Both the position numbers and the translations under genes were made by a program. Under the pieces are notes generated by a model. The model was not told the DNA's origin and searched no databases. It saw only the letters and a list, made by a program, of their open reading frames with translations. 64,000 nt of DNA from a bacterium SCSIO 12827. Lineage in GTDB: Bacteria; Pseudomonadota; Alphaproteobacteria; Rhodospirillales; Casp-alpha2. Below are positions 17,257 through 26,839 of the stretch, piece after piece; position 1 is the stretch's first letter; the number at the start of each line of letters is the position of its first letter. The stretch lies in the NCBI GenBank assembly GCA_024397995.1, contig CP073746.1:3470001-3534000 (forward strand). The letters run 5' to 3'.

Positions 17257-19044
17257 ATGTCCGGTGACGCAATGACTGCGCAGACCGATCCGGCGCTGAA
17301 GAATTTTCAGCGCCTGATCGATATTGGCATCGCGTTGTCAGCCGAACGCGACATCAACCGATTGATGGAAAAGATACTTTTGGAGGCCAAGGACCTGACC
17401 TCGGCTGACGGCGGGACCCTTTACATCAAGACGGAAGAGGACGCGCTGAAGTTCGAGATCATGCGCACCGATTCCCTCAACATCGCGCTGGGCGGCACCA
17501 CGGGCAAGGACATCACCTTTCCACCGATCCGCCTGTTCGATCCGGAAACGGGCCAGCCGAACCAGAAAAACATCGCCAGCTACTGCGCTCTGACCGGCGA
17601 ATCGATCAACATTCAGGACGCCTACGAGGCAGAGAATTTCGACTTTTCCGGCACCAAGAAATTCGATGAGGGCACGGGCTATCGTTCCAAATCGTTCCTC
17701 ACCGTGCCCCTGAAGAACAGCCAGGATGAAATCATCGGCGTCATCCAGTTGCTTAATGCCACTGATGCGTCGGGCACGGTCATCGATTTCTCCAAGCAAA
17801 TTCAGCCCCTGGTCGAGGCCCTCGCCTCCCAGGCCGCCGTGGCGCTCGACAATCAGCAGTTGCTGGAAAGCCAGCGCAAGCTGTTGGAAAGTTTCATCGA
17901 GCTGATCGCGTCGGCGATTGACGCCAAGTCTCCCTATACCGGCGGCCACTGTCAGCGCGTGCCCGAGTTGACCAAGATGCTGGCCAAGGCCGCCTGCGAC
18001 GACAAGGACGGCCCGTTCAAGGATTTCGACCTGACCGAAGAGCAGTGGTACGAACTGCACATCGGGGCGTGGTTGCACGACTGCGGCAAGGTCACGACGC
18101 CGGAATACGTCGTCGACAAGGCCGTGAAACTGGAAACCATCTACAACCGGGTTCATGAGGTGCGCATGCGCTTCGAGGTGGTCAAGCGTGAGGCCGAAAT
18201 CGAGTACTACAAGGCGCGGCTTGAGGGCCGAGGCGACCCGGACGCGCTGAAGGCCGAACTGGACGCGACCCTGGCCAAGATCGACGCGGACTGGGAATTC
18301 GTCGCCAAGGCTAACGTCGGCGACGAATTCATGGCGCCCGAGGACCAGGACCGCATCCGCGAGATCGCCCAGACCCAGTGGACGCGAACTTTGGACGACC
18401 GTCTGGGCCTGTCGTTCGAAGAACGCAAGCGCAAGGACCGCATGCCGCCCGTGCCGGTGCCGGCCAAGGAATCCCTTCTGGCTGACCGCGACGACCATGT
18501 CGTTTTCCGCGACGCGCTGGAGCCCGCCGCCCAGCCCGACAACCCCTTCGGGTTCAAGCTGAACATCCCCGAGCACAAGTACAATTTCGGCGAAATCTAT
18601 AACCTGTGCATCGCCCGCGGGACGCTGACCGAGGAAGAGCGCTTCAAGATCAACGACCACATCGTGCAGACCATTATCATGCTGGAACAGCTGCCGTTCC
18701 CCAAGCATCTGAAGCGGGTGCCGGAATACGCCGCCGGCCACCACGAAAAGATGGATGGCACGGGCTATCCCCGAAAGCTGACCGAGGATCAAATGTCCGT
18801 TCCGGCGCGCATCATGGCCATCGCAGACATCTTCGAGGCCCTGACCGCCGCCGACCGGCCCTACAAGGACCCGAAGAAACTATCGGACAGCATCAAGATC
18901 ATGTCGTTCATGAAAAAGGACGCGCATATCGACAGCGAATTGTTCAAGTTGTTCCTGACTTCCGGCGTGTTCCAGGAATACGCCGACAGGTTCCTGGAGC
19001 CCTATCAGATCGACGACGTGGACATCGCCAAATACCTTGAATAA
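17257..19044 (+). CDS. GAF domain - HD-GYP domain signalling protein (probable cyclic-di-GMP phosphodiesterase)
   Basis: 595 residues. Residues about 15-200 form a GAF sensor domain; residues about 215-590 form an HD-GYP domain. Metal ligands are intact: 'GGHCQRVPELT', the HD pair in 'GAWLHDCGKVTTPEYV', and 'HHEKMDGTGYPRKL', which gives the GYP motif. The HD domain carries a long insertion (about residues 285-480) rich in charged helix. There is no signal peptide or membrane segment, so it is a soluble enzyme predicted to hydrolyse cyclic-di-GMP in response to a ligand or redox signal at the GAF domain. It starts at 17257, with another ATG at 17272. Confidence 0.88.
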   Translation: MSGDAMTAQTDPALKNFQRLIDIGIALSAERDINRLMEKILLEAKDLTSADGGTLYIKTEEDALKFEIMRTDSLNIALGGTTGKDITFPPIRLFDPETGQPNQKNIASYCALTGESINIQDAYEAENFDFSGTKKFDEGTGYRSKSFLTVPLKNSQDEIIGVIQLLNATDASGTVIDFSKQIQPLVEALASQAAVALDNQQLLESQRKLLESFIELIASAIDAKSPYTGGHCQRVPELTKMLAKAACDDKDGPFKDFDLTEEQWYELHIGAWLHDCGKVTTPEYVVDKAVKLETIYNRVHEVRMRFEVVKREAEIEYYKARLEGRGDPDALKAELDATLAKIDADWEFVAKANVGDEFMAPEDQDRIREIAQTQWTRTLDDRLGLSFEERKRKDRMPPVPVPAKESLLADRDDHVVFRDALEPAAQPDNPFGFKLNIPEHKYNFGEIYNLCIARGTLTEEERFKINDHIVQTIIMLEQLPFPKHLKRVPEYAAGHHEKMDGTGYPRKLTEDQMSVPARIMAIADIFEALTAADRPYKDPKKLSDSIKIMSFMKKDAHIDSELFKLFLTSGVFQEYADRFLEPYQIDDVDIAKYLE

Positions 19045-19807
19045 CCCGCCCACCTCATCCGACCGTCCACGCCGCCCCCGGTCCGTTTCCCGGGGGCTGG
19101 CCTATCCTTATGACGTGCCCGACCGGTCGTTCGTGATCCACGCGGGCCATGTCCAACCAGTCGACAGCGACGCCCATCTCCACGACCTCGCGGGCGGCGA
19201 CCTGGCCGATCGCGTGCCGGTGATTGCCTGCGGCTCGAACCAGGCGCCGTCGGCGCTGACCTGGAAATTCGCCCGGCCCGAGGACGGCCCCATCCCCGTG
19301 GTGCGCCTGGAGTTGAAGAATTTCGACAGCGTCTATTGCGCCCATTTCGCGCGCTACGGATCGGTTCCGGCAACCCTGCATCCCGCCCCCGGCACCATAG
19401 TATCGCTGTTCGTCAATTGGCTGACCCCGGCCCAGCTCGCCCATATGCACACCACGGAGACCACGCGCGGCAATTATGTTTACGGCGAGTTGGCGGAGCT
19501 TGAGGCCGAGGTCGAATTCGGCCCCGCCGTGAGCCGCGCCGGCGCCTATATCTGCACCCGGGGGGCGCTCGCCATTGACGGCCGCCCGGTGCCGCTTGCC
19601 GAGATTCCCGCCCGGGATCGCAGCCATCCCGCCTTGGCTCAACGCGACCTGATCCAGCGTCTGGTCGCCCTGCACGGCCTGGCCGACACGGTCGAAACTT
19701 TTGTTCAACGCAACCTCGACGATGAGGACGAACGGGCCCGCCGCGCGGCCCTGCTACACCGGGACGCCCTGCCCTTCGATTACCCGGCCTTCCGCCCGGC
19801 GGGCTGA
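19037..19807 (+). CDS. Unassigned protein, possibly gamma-glutamylcyclotransferase-like
   Basis: 256 residues; the start overlaps the end of the HD-GYP gene by 8 nt, so coupled translation is likely. A segment 'VIACGSNQAPSALTWKF' recalls the 'YGSN' substrate loop of the gamma-glutamylcyclotransferase fold, and 'LAHMHTTETTRGNYVYGEL' places a glutamate where that fold has its catalytic acid. This is a weak resemblance and I would not name a function on it. No signal peptide, no membrane segment. It is probably co-expressed with the HD-GYP protein. Confidence 0.6.
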   Translation: MNNPPTSSDRPRRPRSVSRGLAYPYDVPDRSFVIHAGHVQPVDSDAHLHDLAGGDLADRVPVIACGSNQAPSALTWKFARPEDGPIPVVRLELKNFDSVYCAHFARYGSVPATLHPAPGTIVSLFVNWLTPAQLAHMHTTETTRGNYVYGELAELEAEVEFGPAVSRAGAYICTRGALAIDGRPVPLAEIPARDRSHPALAQRDLIQRLVALHGLADTVETFVQRNLDDEDERARRAALLHRDALPFDYPAFRPAG

Positions 19808-19948
19808 CTCATCCCGCGAATCGTGGGGCCGGCGGGATCATGCCGCCACGCCACATCGCCACCGCCCAGCCCCGGCCAGAGCCCCGCAGACGGGCGATTG
19901 GGCCATTCCCCTGTGCAAAATCAGCATGGGCGGGTATTTTTTCCGGTT

Positions 19949-21247
19949 ATGGAACAGTTTCTGTCGGACTTGGTACTGATCCGTGACGGGGTACTGAACT
20001 CGACCGCGGACCTATGGGTGCCGCTGGTGGAAACCGTCGCGACGATGCCGACCTGGGTGCTTGCCGCGGCCGGGGCGGGGGCGCTGGCGCTAATCGGCGT
20101 ACTGCTGTTCGGTGGCCGCAGGCTTCGCGGCGGCGACCGCCTGGACCGTCCCGACCCCATCCTGCGCAGCCAGCCGACCGCGGCGGACACGCCCCCGGTC
20201 GACGTAATGGCGCCCGCTCCCATGGAGCCGGCCCCCCTGCCCGACACGCCCGAGATTCAGGGCCTGGCCGAAATTCTCGCCGACCAAGGGATCGACGATC
20301 AGGCACGTGACGGGCGGCTGCGATCTTTCGCGGGCGAACTGGACGACCTGCGCGCCCGGCTCGGCACTGTCAGCGCCGGGTCACCGGCGGCAGCCAAGCT
20401 GCTGCATGACGCCCGGGGCGCCATCGCTTCCGGCGACATCGCCCGCGGCACGGACCTGCTGATCCGCGCCGCCGAGGAAGAGGACACCACCGGCCACAAA
20501 CATGCCTGGACCGCCGGTATCCATGGCCGTGCCGCGGCCTTGGCCCGCTTGGTCGCGGGTGACCTTCTGGCGGCGCGTGGCGACGCGGAAGAGGCCACGA
20601 CCTTGTTCCGGCTGGCCGCCGACGCCGTGCCCGAGGATGACCTGGAACTGCGGGTCGAATGTCTGGGCCGGCTGGGCGCCCTGGCCCACGGCCGGGAAGA
20701 CTACAAAGCCGCGCGCAAGCATTTCGCCGCCGCTTTGGACCTGCTCGAAAAATCCGGCGCCGAGGGCCACCCCGACCTGGGCGGCATCCTCAACAACTTA
20801 GGATTGGCCTGCGACCTGGCCGGCGATGCCAAAGCCGCGGAACTGTATTATCAGCGTGCCCTTGCCGCCGACGAGACAACCTGGGGCGACAATCATCTCA
20901 ACGTCGCCGCCGTGGTCAACAACCTTGGTCTTTATTACCGGCGACGGGGTAAGACCCAGGCGGCGGAACCCCTGTTCCGCCGTGCCGTCGCGATCAAGGA
21001 AAAGCATTTGATGCCGGGCGATGCCTCGCTCGCCCTCAGTCAGGTCAACCTGGCCGCCGCCCTCCGTGCATTGGGGCGCGAGGAAGATGCCCAGGACCTG
21101 GAACGTCGGGCCGGCCTGCCCCCGCCCGAGCCGCCGGAGGCCGAAGAGCCCGCGGTAGAGGCGGCCCCGGAAACCGCTGAGGACGGTGGCGAATCGGCAC
21201 CCCCGGAAGACACCGAAGCGAACGGACGACCCGTGCCCGCCGGTTGA
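19949..21247 (+). CDS. Membrane-anchored tetratricopeptide-repeat protein
   Basis: 432 residues from the ATG at 19949; the frame is open upstream but that part is not protein-like. One hydrophobic segment near residues 30-50 ('WVLAAAGAGALALIGVLLFGG') should anchor it in the inner membrane. Residues about 150-390 hold TPR units of the long kinesin-light-chain style ('LGGILNNLGLACDLAGDAKAAELYYQRAL' type). The C terminus is a proline/glutamate-rich tail. TPR arrays bind partner proteins; the partner is unknown. It stands between the signalling gene and the cobalamin cluster. Confidence 0.8.
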   Translation: MEQFLSDLVLIRDGVLNSTADLWVPLVETVATMPTWVLAAAGAGALALIGVLLFGGRRLRGGDRLDRPDPILRSQPTAADTPPVDVMAPAPMEPAPLPDTPEIQGLAEILADQGIDDQARDGRLRSFAGELDDLRARLGTVSAGSPAAAKLLHDARGAIASGDIARGTDLLIRAAEEEDTTGHKHAWTAGIHGRAAALARLVAGDLLAARGDAEEATTLFRLAADAVPEDDLELRVECLGRLGALAHGREDYKAARKHFAAALDLLEKSGAEGHPDLGGILNNLGLACDLAGDAKAAELYYQRALAADETTWGDNHLNVAAVVNNLGLYYRRRGKTQAAEPLFRRAVAIKEKHLMPGDASLALSQVNLAAALRALGREEDAQDLERRAGLPPPEPPEAEEPAVEAAPETAEDGGESAPPEDTEANGRPVPAG

Positions 21248-21389
21248 CGCCGCGTCACCCTTTCCCCCCATCCTGAAACCTGTATAGTCGGCCCACTTTC
21301 CCGTCCGGAGGCAATGACCAGGCGGCGAAAAACCAGACCATTCCGCCGGCAATGGCGCCGGCGGTCGCTCGAAGGCAAGGACCAAGCGA

Positions 21390-22436
21390 ATGCCCAATAC
21401 GACTGAAAATTCCAGCAAGACCGGTATCATGATTTGCGGCCACGGCAGCCGCGACCAAGGGGCCGTCGATGAATTCGGCGCCCTGGCGGGCCATCTGGCC
21501 AAGCGATTCCCCGATTACGAAGTGGAAAGCGGATTCCTGGAATTCGCCACCCCCGTCATCCGCACGGGCCTGGACAAGCTGAAGGACCGGGGCGTCGACC
21601 GCATCATCTGCGTGCCGGGCATGCTGTTCGCGGCGGGGCATGTGAAAAACGACCTGCCGTCGGAGATCAACAGCTTCGCCCATGCGCACCCGGACCTGGA
21701 TGTGCGCTTTGGGCGCGAACTGGCGATCGACGCCCGGCTTCTGCGCGCGGCAAAGGTCCGCATCGAAGAAGCCGAGGCCGCCGCCAACGCGACCGGCGAG
21801 ATCGCCCGCAAGGACACGCTTCTGATGGTGGTCGGGCGCGGCACCAACGATTCGGACGCCAATTCCAACGTCAACAAGGTCGCGCGCATGTTGTGGGAAG
21901 GCATGGATTTCGGCTGGGCCGAAGTCAGCTATTCCGGCGTCGCCTATCCGCTTGTCGACGAAGGATTGAACAAGGCGGTGAAGCTCGGGTTCAAGCGCAT
22001 CATCGTATTCCCCTATTTCCTGTTCACCGGCATCCTGGTCAACCGCATCTACCGCTGGGCCGATGACTGCGCCGCCGCGCACCCCGAGGTTGATGTCGTC
22101 AAGGCGCCCTACCTGAACGACCATGAGGACCTGATCGACTGCTTCGCCGACCGGGTCGAGGAAGCGCTCAACGGCGACAACAAGATGAACTGCCTGCTGT
22201 GCAAGTACCGGGAGCAGATCATCGGCTATGAGGACGACCAGGGTGCCGCCCAGGTCGGCCACCACCACCATGTGGTCGGCATCGGCACGGACGGCCACGG
22301 GGCTGAAGATTATGGTATCCATCACGGCAAGCATGGCCATCATCATCACGGGCACGGCCATGACCACGGTCACTCTCACGATCACGGGCACAGCCACGGG
22401 CACTCCCATCCGCATTCCCACGACGCCGACAACTGA
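21390..22436 (+). CDS. cbiX: Sirohydrochlorin cobaltochelatase CbiX (long form, Fe-S and His-rich tail)
   Basis: 348 residues, the long two-domain form. The first chelatase half has the catalytic histidine in 'MICGHGSRDQGA'; the second half has 'VVGRGTNDSDANSN' in the equivalent place. Near residue 268 an MxCxxC motif (MNCLLC) is followed by a tail of alternating His, Gly and Asp. In characterised long CbiX proteins the MxCxxC motif carries a 4Fe-4S centre and the His tail binds metal. It inserts cobalt into sirohydrochlorin, the first committed step of the early-cobalt (anaerobic) cobalamin route. First gene of the cob operon; no cobalamin riboswitch was recognised upstream. Confidence 0.93.
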   Translation: MPNTTENSSKTGIMICGHGSRDQGAVDEFGALAGHLAKRFPDYEVESGFLEFATPVIRTGLDKLKDRGVDRIICVPGMLFAAGHVKNDLPSEINSFAHAHPDLDVRFGRELAIDARLLRAAKVRIEEAEAAANATGEIARKDTLLMVVGRGTNDSDANSNVNKVARMLWEGMDFGWAEVSYSGVAYPLVDEGLNKAVKLGFKRIIVFPYFLFTGILVNRIYRWADDCAAAHPEVDVVKAPYLNDHEDLIDCFADRVEEALNGDNKMNCLLCKYREQIIGYEDDQGAAQVGHHHHVVGIGTDGHGAEDYGIHHGKHGHHHHGHGHDHGHSHDHGHSHGHSHPHSHDADN

Positions 22437-22448
22437 CCCGGGGACGCG

Positions 22449-23096
22449 ATGTTCGATTACGTCCGCGACCCGGCGGAGATCTACCGCCGTTCCTTCGCCG
22501 CCATCGAGGCGGCGGCGGATTTGTCGCGGTTCAAGGGCGCCGAACGGGCCATGGCCGTGCGCCTGATCCATGCCTGCGGCATGGCGGAGATCGCGGCGGA
22601 TTTGGTGCTGTCCGGCGATCCGGCGCAGGCCGGCAAGGCCGCCCTTGCGGCGGGGGCGCCCATCCTGGTCGATGCGGAAATGGTCGCCCGCGGCGTCATC
22701 GCCCATCGCCTGCCCGCAAACAACAGGATCATCTGCACCTTGAATGACGATGGCGTCCGCGAACGGGCGGCGGCCCTGGGCACCACCCGCTCCGCCGCCG
22801 CCGTCGATGCCTGGGTTCCGCATTTGGCGGGGGCGGTGGTTGCCATCGGCAATGCGCCGACGGCCCTGTTCCGGTTGTTGGAACTACTGGCCGAAGGCGC
22901 GCCCAAGCCGGCGGTCATCCTGGGCTTTCCCGTGGGCTTCATCGGCGCGGCGGAATCCAAGCAAGTCCTGATCGACCATGCGGGCGATATCCCGTTCACG
23001 ACCTTACCGGGTCAGAAGGGTGGCAGTGCTTTGGCCGCCGCCGCCGTGAACGCGCTTTGCCCCGCCCCTGAGCAGCCGGAGGCACAAAATGGATAG
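22449..23096 (+). CDS. cobH: Precorrin-8X/cobalt-precorrin-8 methylmutase (CobH/CbiC)
   Basis: 215 residues. The catalytic histidine is in 'VRLIHACGMAEIAADL', and 'LGFPVGFIGAAESK' near the C terminus is the family's substrate loop. It moves the C11 methyl group to C12 to give (cobalt-)hydrogenobyrinate. It starts 12 nt after cbiX and its end overlaps the start of cobL by 8 nt, so it is in the same operon. Confidence 0.93.
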   Translation: MFDYVRDPAEIYRRSFAAIEAAADLSRFKGAERAMAVRLIHACGMAEIAADLVLSGDPAQAGKAALAAGAPILVDAEMVARGVIAHRLPANNRIICTLNDDGVRERAAALGTTRSAAAVDAWVPHLAGAVVAIGNAPTALFRLLELLAEGAPKPAVILGFPVGFIGAAESKQVLIDHAGDIPFTTLPGQKGGSALAAAAVNALCPAPEQPEAQNG

Positions 23097-24303
23097 ATGG
23101 CTTTCCGTGATCGGCATCGGCGAGGACGGATTGGGCGGCCTGAGTGCCCGCGCCCGCGCCCTGATCGAAGCCGCCGATGTCCTGGTCGGCGGCGACCGTC
23201 ACCTGGGCAAACTGTCCCCCGATGCCAGGCCGCGCCTGACCTGGGCCAACGGCCTGGACGCCGGGATCGCCGCCATCGAACAACATGCGGGCAGGCAGGT
23301 CTGCGTGCTCGCCTCGGGTGATCCGCTCAACTTCGGCATCGGCAAGCGCCTGGTCGCGCGCTTCGGCATCGAGGTCATGAACATCCTGCCCGCCCCCGGC
23401 GCCTTCGCCCTTTTGGCGGCGCGCATGGGCTGGTCATTGGCCGATGGCACCCTGCGCACGGTCAGCTGCCACGCCTTCCCGGTCGAGATCCTGAACCGCC
23501 ACTTGCTGCCGGGCATGCGCCTGTTGATCCTGGCCCGCAACGGCGAGACCCCGGCGCGCGCGGCGGAATTGCTGTGCCGGCGCGGTTTCGGGGAAAGTCC
23601 CATGACCGTGTTCGAACACATGGGCGGGCCCGACGAAGGACGCTACGACACCGTGGCCGAGGAATGGGAAGGCCGGCGGGTCAAGGACCTGAACGTCATC
23701 GCCTTTCATCTGTGGCCGAGTCCGGGGGCGACGGTCTGGCCGGAAACCCCGGGCCTGCCCGAGGCTGCCTTTCGTCACGACGGCAAGATCACCAAGCGCG
23801 AGGTCCGCGCCGCGACCCTGGCCCGCCTGCAGCCCCTGCCGGGGCAACTGCTGTGGGACGTAGGTGCCGGATCGGGGGCGGTCGCCATCGAATGGCTGCG
23901 CGCGGCGGCCGACGCGCAGGCAGTCGCCATGGAACGCGACCCGGCCCGCTTCGACGACATCGAAGCCAATGCGAACAACCTCGGCGTGCCGCATCTGAAA
24001 CTCATCAAGGGCGACGCCCCCCAATGCTTCACGCAAGCCGGGGACGCCCCCGACGCGGTCTTCGTCGGCGGCGGCCTGTCCCGGCCCGGCGTGATCGACG
24101 GCGCCCTGGCCGCCCTTAAACCCGGCGGGCGTCTGGTCGCCAACGGCGTGACCCTGGAAGCCCAGGAGATCTTGATTCAAAACCATCGCGCCCATGGCGG
24201 AGAGCTGACCCGCATCGCCGTCGCCCGCGCTGACGCGGTCGGCGGCCTGACCGGCATGCGGCCTTTGATGGATGTGCTGCAGTGGGCGGTGACCAAGTCA
24301 TGA
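23089..24303 (+). CDS. cobL: Precorrin-6Y C5,15-methyltransferase, decarboxylating (CobL = CbiE-CbiT fusion)
   Basis: 404 residues: an N-terminal CbiE methylase domain (residues 1-210, starting 'WLSVIGIGEDGLGGL') fused to a C-terminal CbiT domain (residues 220-404) with the SAM motif 'LLWDVGAGSGAVAIEW'. The first adds methyl at C5, the second at C15 with loss of the C12 acetate carboxyl. Its stop overlaps the start of cobI (ATGA), so translation is coupled. Confidence 0.94.
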   Translation: MDRWLSVIGIGEDGLGGLSARARALIEAADVLVGGDRHLGKLSPDARPRLTWANGLDAGIAAIEQHAGRQVCVLASGDPLNFGIGKRLVARFGIEVMNILPAPGAFALLAARMGWSLADGTLRTVSCHAFPVEILNRHLLPGMRLLILARNGETPARAAELLCRRGFGESPMTVFEHMGGPDEGRYDTVAEEWEGRRVKDLNVIAFHLWPSPGATVWPETPGLPEAAFRHDGKITKREVRAATLARLQPLPGQLLWDVGAGSGAVAIEWLRAAADAQAVAMERDPARFDDIEANANNLGVPHLKLIKGDAPQCFTQAGDAPDAVFVGGGLSRPGVIDGALAALKPGGRLVANGVTLEAQEILIQNHRAHGGELTRIAVARADAVGGLTGMRPLMDVLQWAVTKS

Positions 24304-25022
24304 GCAAACCCGGCACCTTGTATGGCGTCGGCGTCGGCCCCGGCGACCCGGACCTGCTGACGCTGAAGGCCGTGAAGGTCATTGCCCAGGCCCCCGTCAT
24401 CGCCTATCCGGCGGCGGCGGGCACGGACAGCCTGGCCCGCGCCATCGCGGCCCCGCATATTCCGGCGGGCAAGACGGAAATCGCCATCGTCACGCCCATG
24501 GTGCCGGGACGCTTTCCTGCCAACGACGTCTACGATGACTATGCCCGGGACATCGCAGGGCACCTCGCCGCCGGGCGCGACGTCGCGATCCTGTGCGAGG
24601 GCGACCCTTTTCTCTACGGCTCGTTCATGTATCTGTTCCTGCGGCTGGCCGAAAATTATCCGACCCAGGTGGTGCCCGGCGTGTCGTCGCTCGCCGCCTG
24701 TGCCGCCATGGCGGGCGCGCCCTTGGTGTCACGAAACCAGGTGCTGACGGTGATCCCGGGGCCACTGGACGAGGCCGACCTGGAAGCCCGCCTGGAAAAA
24801 TCCGAAGCCGCCGCCATCATGAAGGTCGGCCGACACCTGCCGAAGATCCGAGGCGTGATCGAAAAACTGGGGCGGCTCGACCGCGCGCAGTATGTCGAGC
24901 GCGCGACCATGGCCGATCAGAAAGTCATGCCGCTTGTCGATGCCCCCGACACCGCCCCCTATTTCTCCATGATCCTGGTGCGCTCGCCCGAGGATGTCGA
25001 AACCACGGAGCCCCAGACATGA
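24300..25022 (+). CDS. cobI: Precorrin-2/cobalt-factor II C20-methyltransferase (CobI/CbiL)
   Basis: 240 residues from the ATG at 24300, which overlaps the cobL stop as ATGA. The SAM-binding start 'LYGVGVGPGDPDLLTLKAV' and the later 'VVPGVSSLAACAA' are typical of CbiL/CobI. It methylates C20 using SAM. Its stop overlaps the start of the next gene in the same ATGA manner. Confidence 0.93.
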   Translation: MSKPGTLYGVGVGPGDPDLLTLKAVKVIAQAPVIAYPAAAGTDSLARAIAAPHIPAGKTEIAIVTPMVPGRFPANDVYDDYARDIAGHLAAGRDVAILCEGDPFLYGSFMYLFLRLAENYPTQVVPGVSSLAACAAMAGAPLVSRNQVLTVIPGPLDEADLEARLEKSEAAAIMKVGRHLPKIRGVIEKLGRLDRAQYVERATMADQKVMPLVDAPDTAPYFSMILVRSPEDVETTEPQT

Positions 25023-26839
25023 CCGCCGCCCCACCCGTCATCCTCGCCGTGACCGAACCGGGGACGGCCCTAGCCCGCCGCCTGCAAAGCGTCATTCCGG
25101 GCGCGCTGGTCCATGGCCGGGTCGGCCGCGTTGCCGAGGCCGATGACTTCTTCGACGAAACCACCAGCCATGCCGCCCGCCTGTTTCAGGCCGGGCATCC
25201 GGTGATCGGCATCTTCGCCTCGGGCATTCTGATCCGCGCCCTGGCCCCGCTGCTGGCCAACAAGGTCGCCGAGCCGCCGGTGATTTCCGTGGCCGAGGAC
25301 GGCAGCGCCGTGGTGCCGTTGTTGGGCGGGCATTCTGGCGCCAACGTTCTGGCCCGCGAGATCGCCAAAGCCTTGGGCATCAGCGCCGCCGTGACCACGA
25401 CCGGCGACCTGCGCCACGGCATCGGCGTGGACGACCCGCCCGCGGGCTGGATGGTGGCCAACCGCAAGAAATCCCTTCCCGTTGCCGCCGCCCTGCTGGC
25501 GGGCGATCCCGTGCGCCTGAACGTTCAGGCCGGCGACGCAAGCTGGCTCACGGACACTGACCTGCCCATCGATCCGTCGGCACGGCCCGGCATTCTGGTG
25601 ACCGACCGCGCCCAAGGGGATACGGACGATCTGGTCCTGCACCCGCCGGTGCTGGTCATCGGCGTCGGTTGTGAGCGCGACGCCGATCCCGCCGAAGTCC
25701 GGGACCTTGTCACCGAGACCCTGGCCAAACACAGGCTGGCGCCGGGGGCCGTTGCCTGCGTCGCCACCATCGACGTGAAGATGGACGAAGCCGCCGTCAA
25801 CGATCTCGGCGACGTCTTGAGCGTGCCGGTTCGGTTCTTCGACGCGGCGACGCTGGAGGCCGAGACCCCGCGCCTCGCCAATCCGTCGGACGTCGTGTTC
25901 CAGGAAGTCGGCTGCCATGGCGTCGCCGAAGGGGCGGCCCTGGCCGCCGCCGGGCCGACGGCCGAACTGATCGTGGAAAAAAGCAAATCCAAACGCGCCA
26001 CCTGCGCCATCGCAAGGGCCAGCGGCAACATCGACGCATCGGCCGTGGGCCGGGCACGCGGACGGCTGACCGTGGTCGGCACCGGGCCGGGCGCACCCTT
26101 GTGGCGCACCCCCGCCGTCTCCCGCGCCGTGGCCGGGGCGACGGACCTGGTCGGCTACGGCCTGTACCTGGACCTGCTGGGCCCCGCCGCCGAGGGCAAG
26201 GCGCTGCATTCCTCGGACCTGTCGGAAGAAGAGGCGCGCGCTCGCAAGGCCCTCGACCTTGCCGCCGAGGGCAGGCAGGTCGCCCTGGTCTGTTCCGGCG
26301 ATCCCGGTGTCTATGCGCTGGCGACCCTGGTTGTGGAGCTGATCGACCGCGGGAACGATCCCCGCTGGAACCGCCTTGCCGTCACCATCGAGCCCGGCGT
26401 GAGCGCGCTGCAGGCCGCCGCCGCGCGGGCCGGCGCCCCCCTGGGCCATGATTTCTGCGCCGTGTCGCTATCCGATCTGCTGACGCCCTGGGAGGTCATC
26501 GAAAAGCGCCTGCGCGCGGCCGCCGAGGGCGATTTCGTCATGGCCCTCTACAATCCCGTATCCAAGCGCCGGCGCTGGCAGCTGGAAAAAGCCCGCGACA
26601 TCTTGATGGCTCACCGCCCGCCGGAGACACCGGTGATCCTGGCCCGCAATCTGGGCCGTGACGGCGAGACCATCCAGATCATCGACCTCAAGGATCTGAC
26701 GGCGGACATGGTCGACATGCTGACCCTGGTGATGATCGGATCCTCCGACAGCCGCGCGATCACCCGCGGCACCCGGCGTTGGGTCTATACCCCCCGGGGC
26801 TATGCCGGGAAAATGCAGAAACAGGAGACCGGCACATGA
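25019..26839 (+). CDS. cobJ: Fusion of cobalt-precorrin-5A hydrolase (CbiG) and precorrin-3B C17-methyltransferase (CobJ/CbiH)
   Basis: 606 residues. Residues about 5-205 are the CbiG N-terminal/central part ('[17 protein letters not shown]', '[15 protein letters not shown]'); about 210-340 are the CbiG C-terminal (CobE-like) domain ('[17 protein letters not shown]', '[15 protein letters not shown]'); about 349-606 are the CobJ/CbiH methylase ('[17 protein letters not shown]', '[12 protein letters not shown]', '[13 protein letters not shown]'). CbiG opens the delta-lactone and releases the C20 fragment as acetaldehyde in the cobalt-first pathway; CobJ/CbiH methylates C17 and contracts the ring. 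The ATG at 25019 overlaps the cobI stop; a much longer open frame upstream is antisense/out-of-frame to cobI and not used. Confidence 0.92.
   Translation: MTAAPPVILAVTEPGTALARRLQSVIPGALVHGRVGRVAEADDFFDETTSHAARLFQAGHPVIGIFASGILIRALAPLLANKVAEPPVISVAEDGSAVVPLLGGHSGANVLAREIAKALGISAAVTTTGDLRHGIGVDDPPAGWMVANRKKSLPVAAALLAGDPVRLNVQAGDASWLTDTDLPIDPSARPGILVTDRAQGDTDDLVLHPPVLVIGVGCERDADPAEVRDLVTETLAKHRLAPGAVACVATIDVKMDEAAVNDLGDVLSVPVRFFDAATLEAETPRLANPSDVVFQEVGCHGVAEGAALAAAGPTAELIVEKSKSKRATCAIARASGNIDASAVGRARGRLTVVGTGPGAPLWRTPAVSRAVAGATDLVGYGLYLDLLGPAAEGKALHSSDLSEEEARARKALDLAAEGRQVALVCSGDPGVYALATLVVELIDRGNDPRWNRLAVTIEPGVSALQAAAARAGAPLGHDFCAVSLSDLLTPWEVIEKRLRAAAEGDFVMALYNPVSKRRRWQLEKARDILMAHRPPETPVILARNLGRDGETIQIIDLKDLTADMVDMLTLVMIGSSDSRAITRGTRRWVYTPRGYAGKMQKQETGT

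Noticed and set aside
24593-25018. Extension of the cbiG-cobJ frame over cobI
   Set aside because: Out of frame with a well-supported cobI, and the ATGA overlap at 25019 is the natural start.
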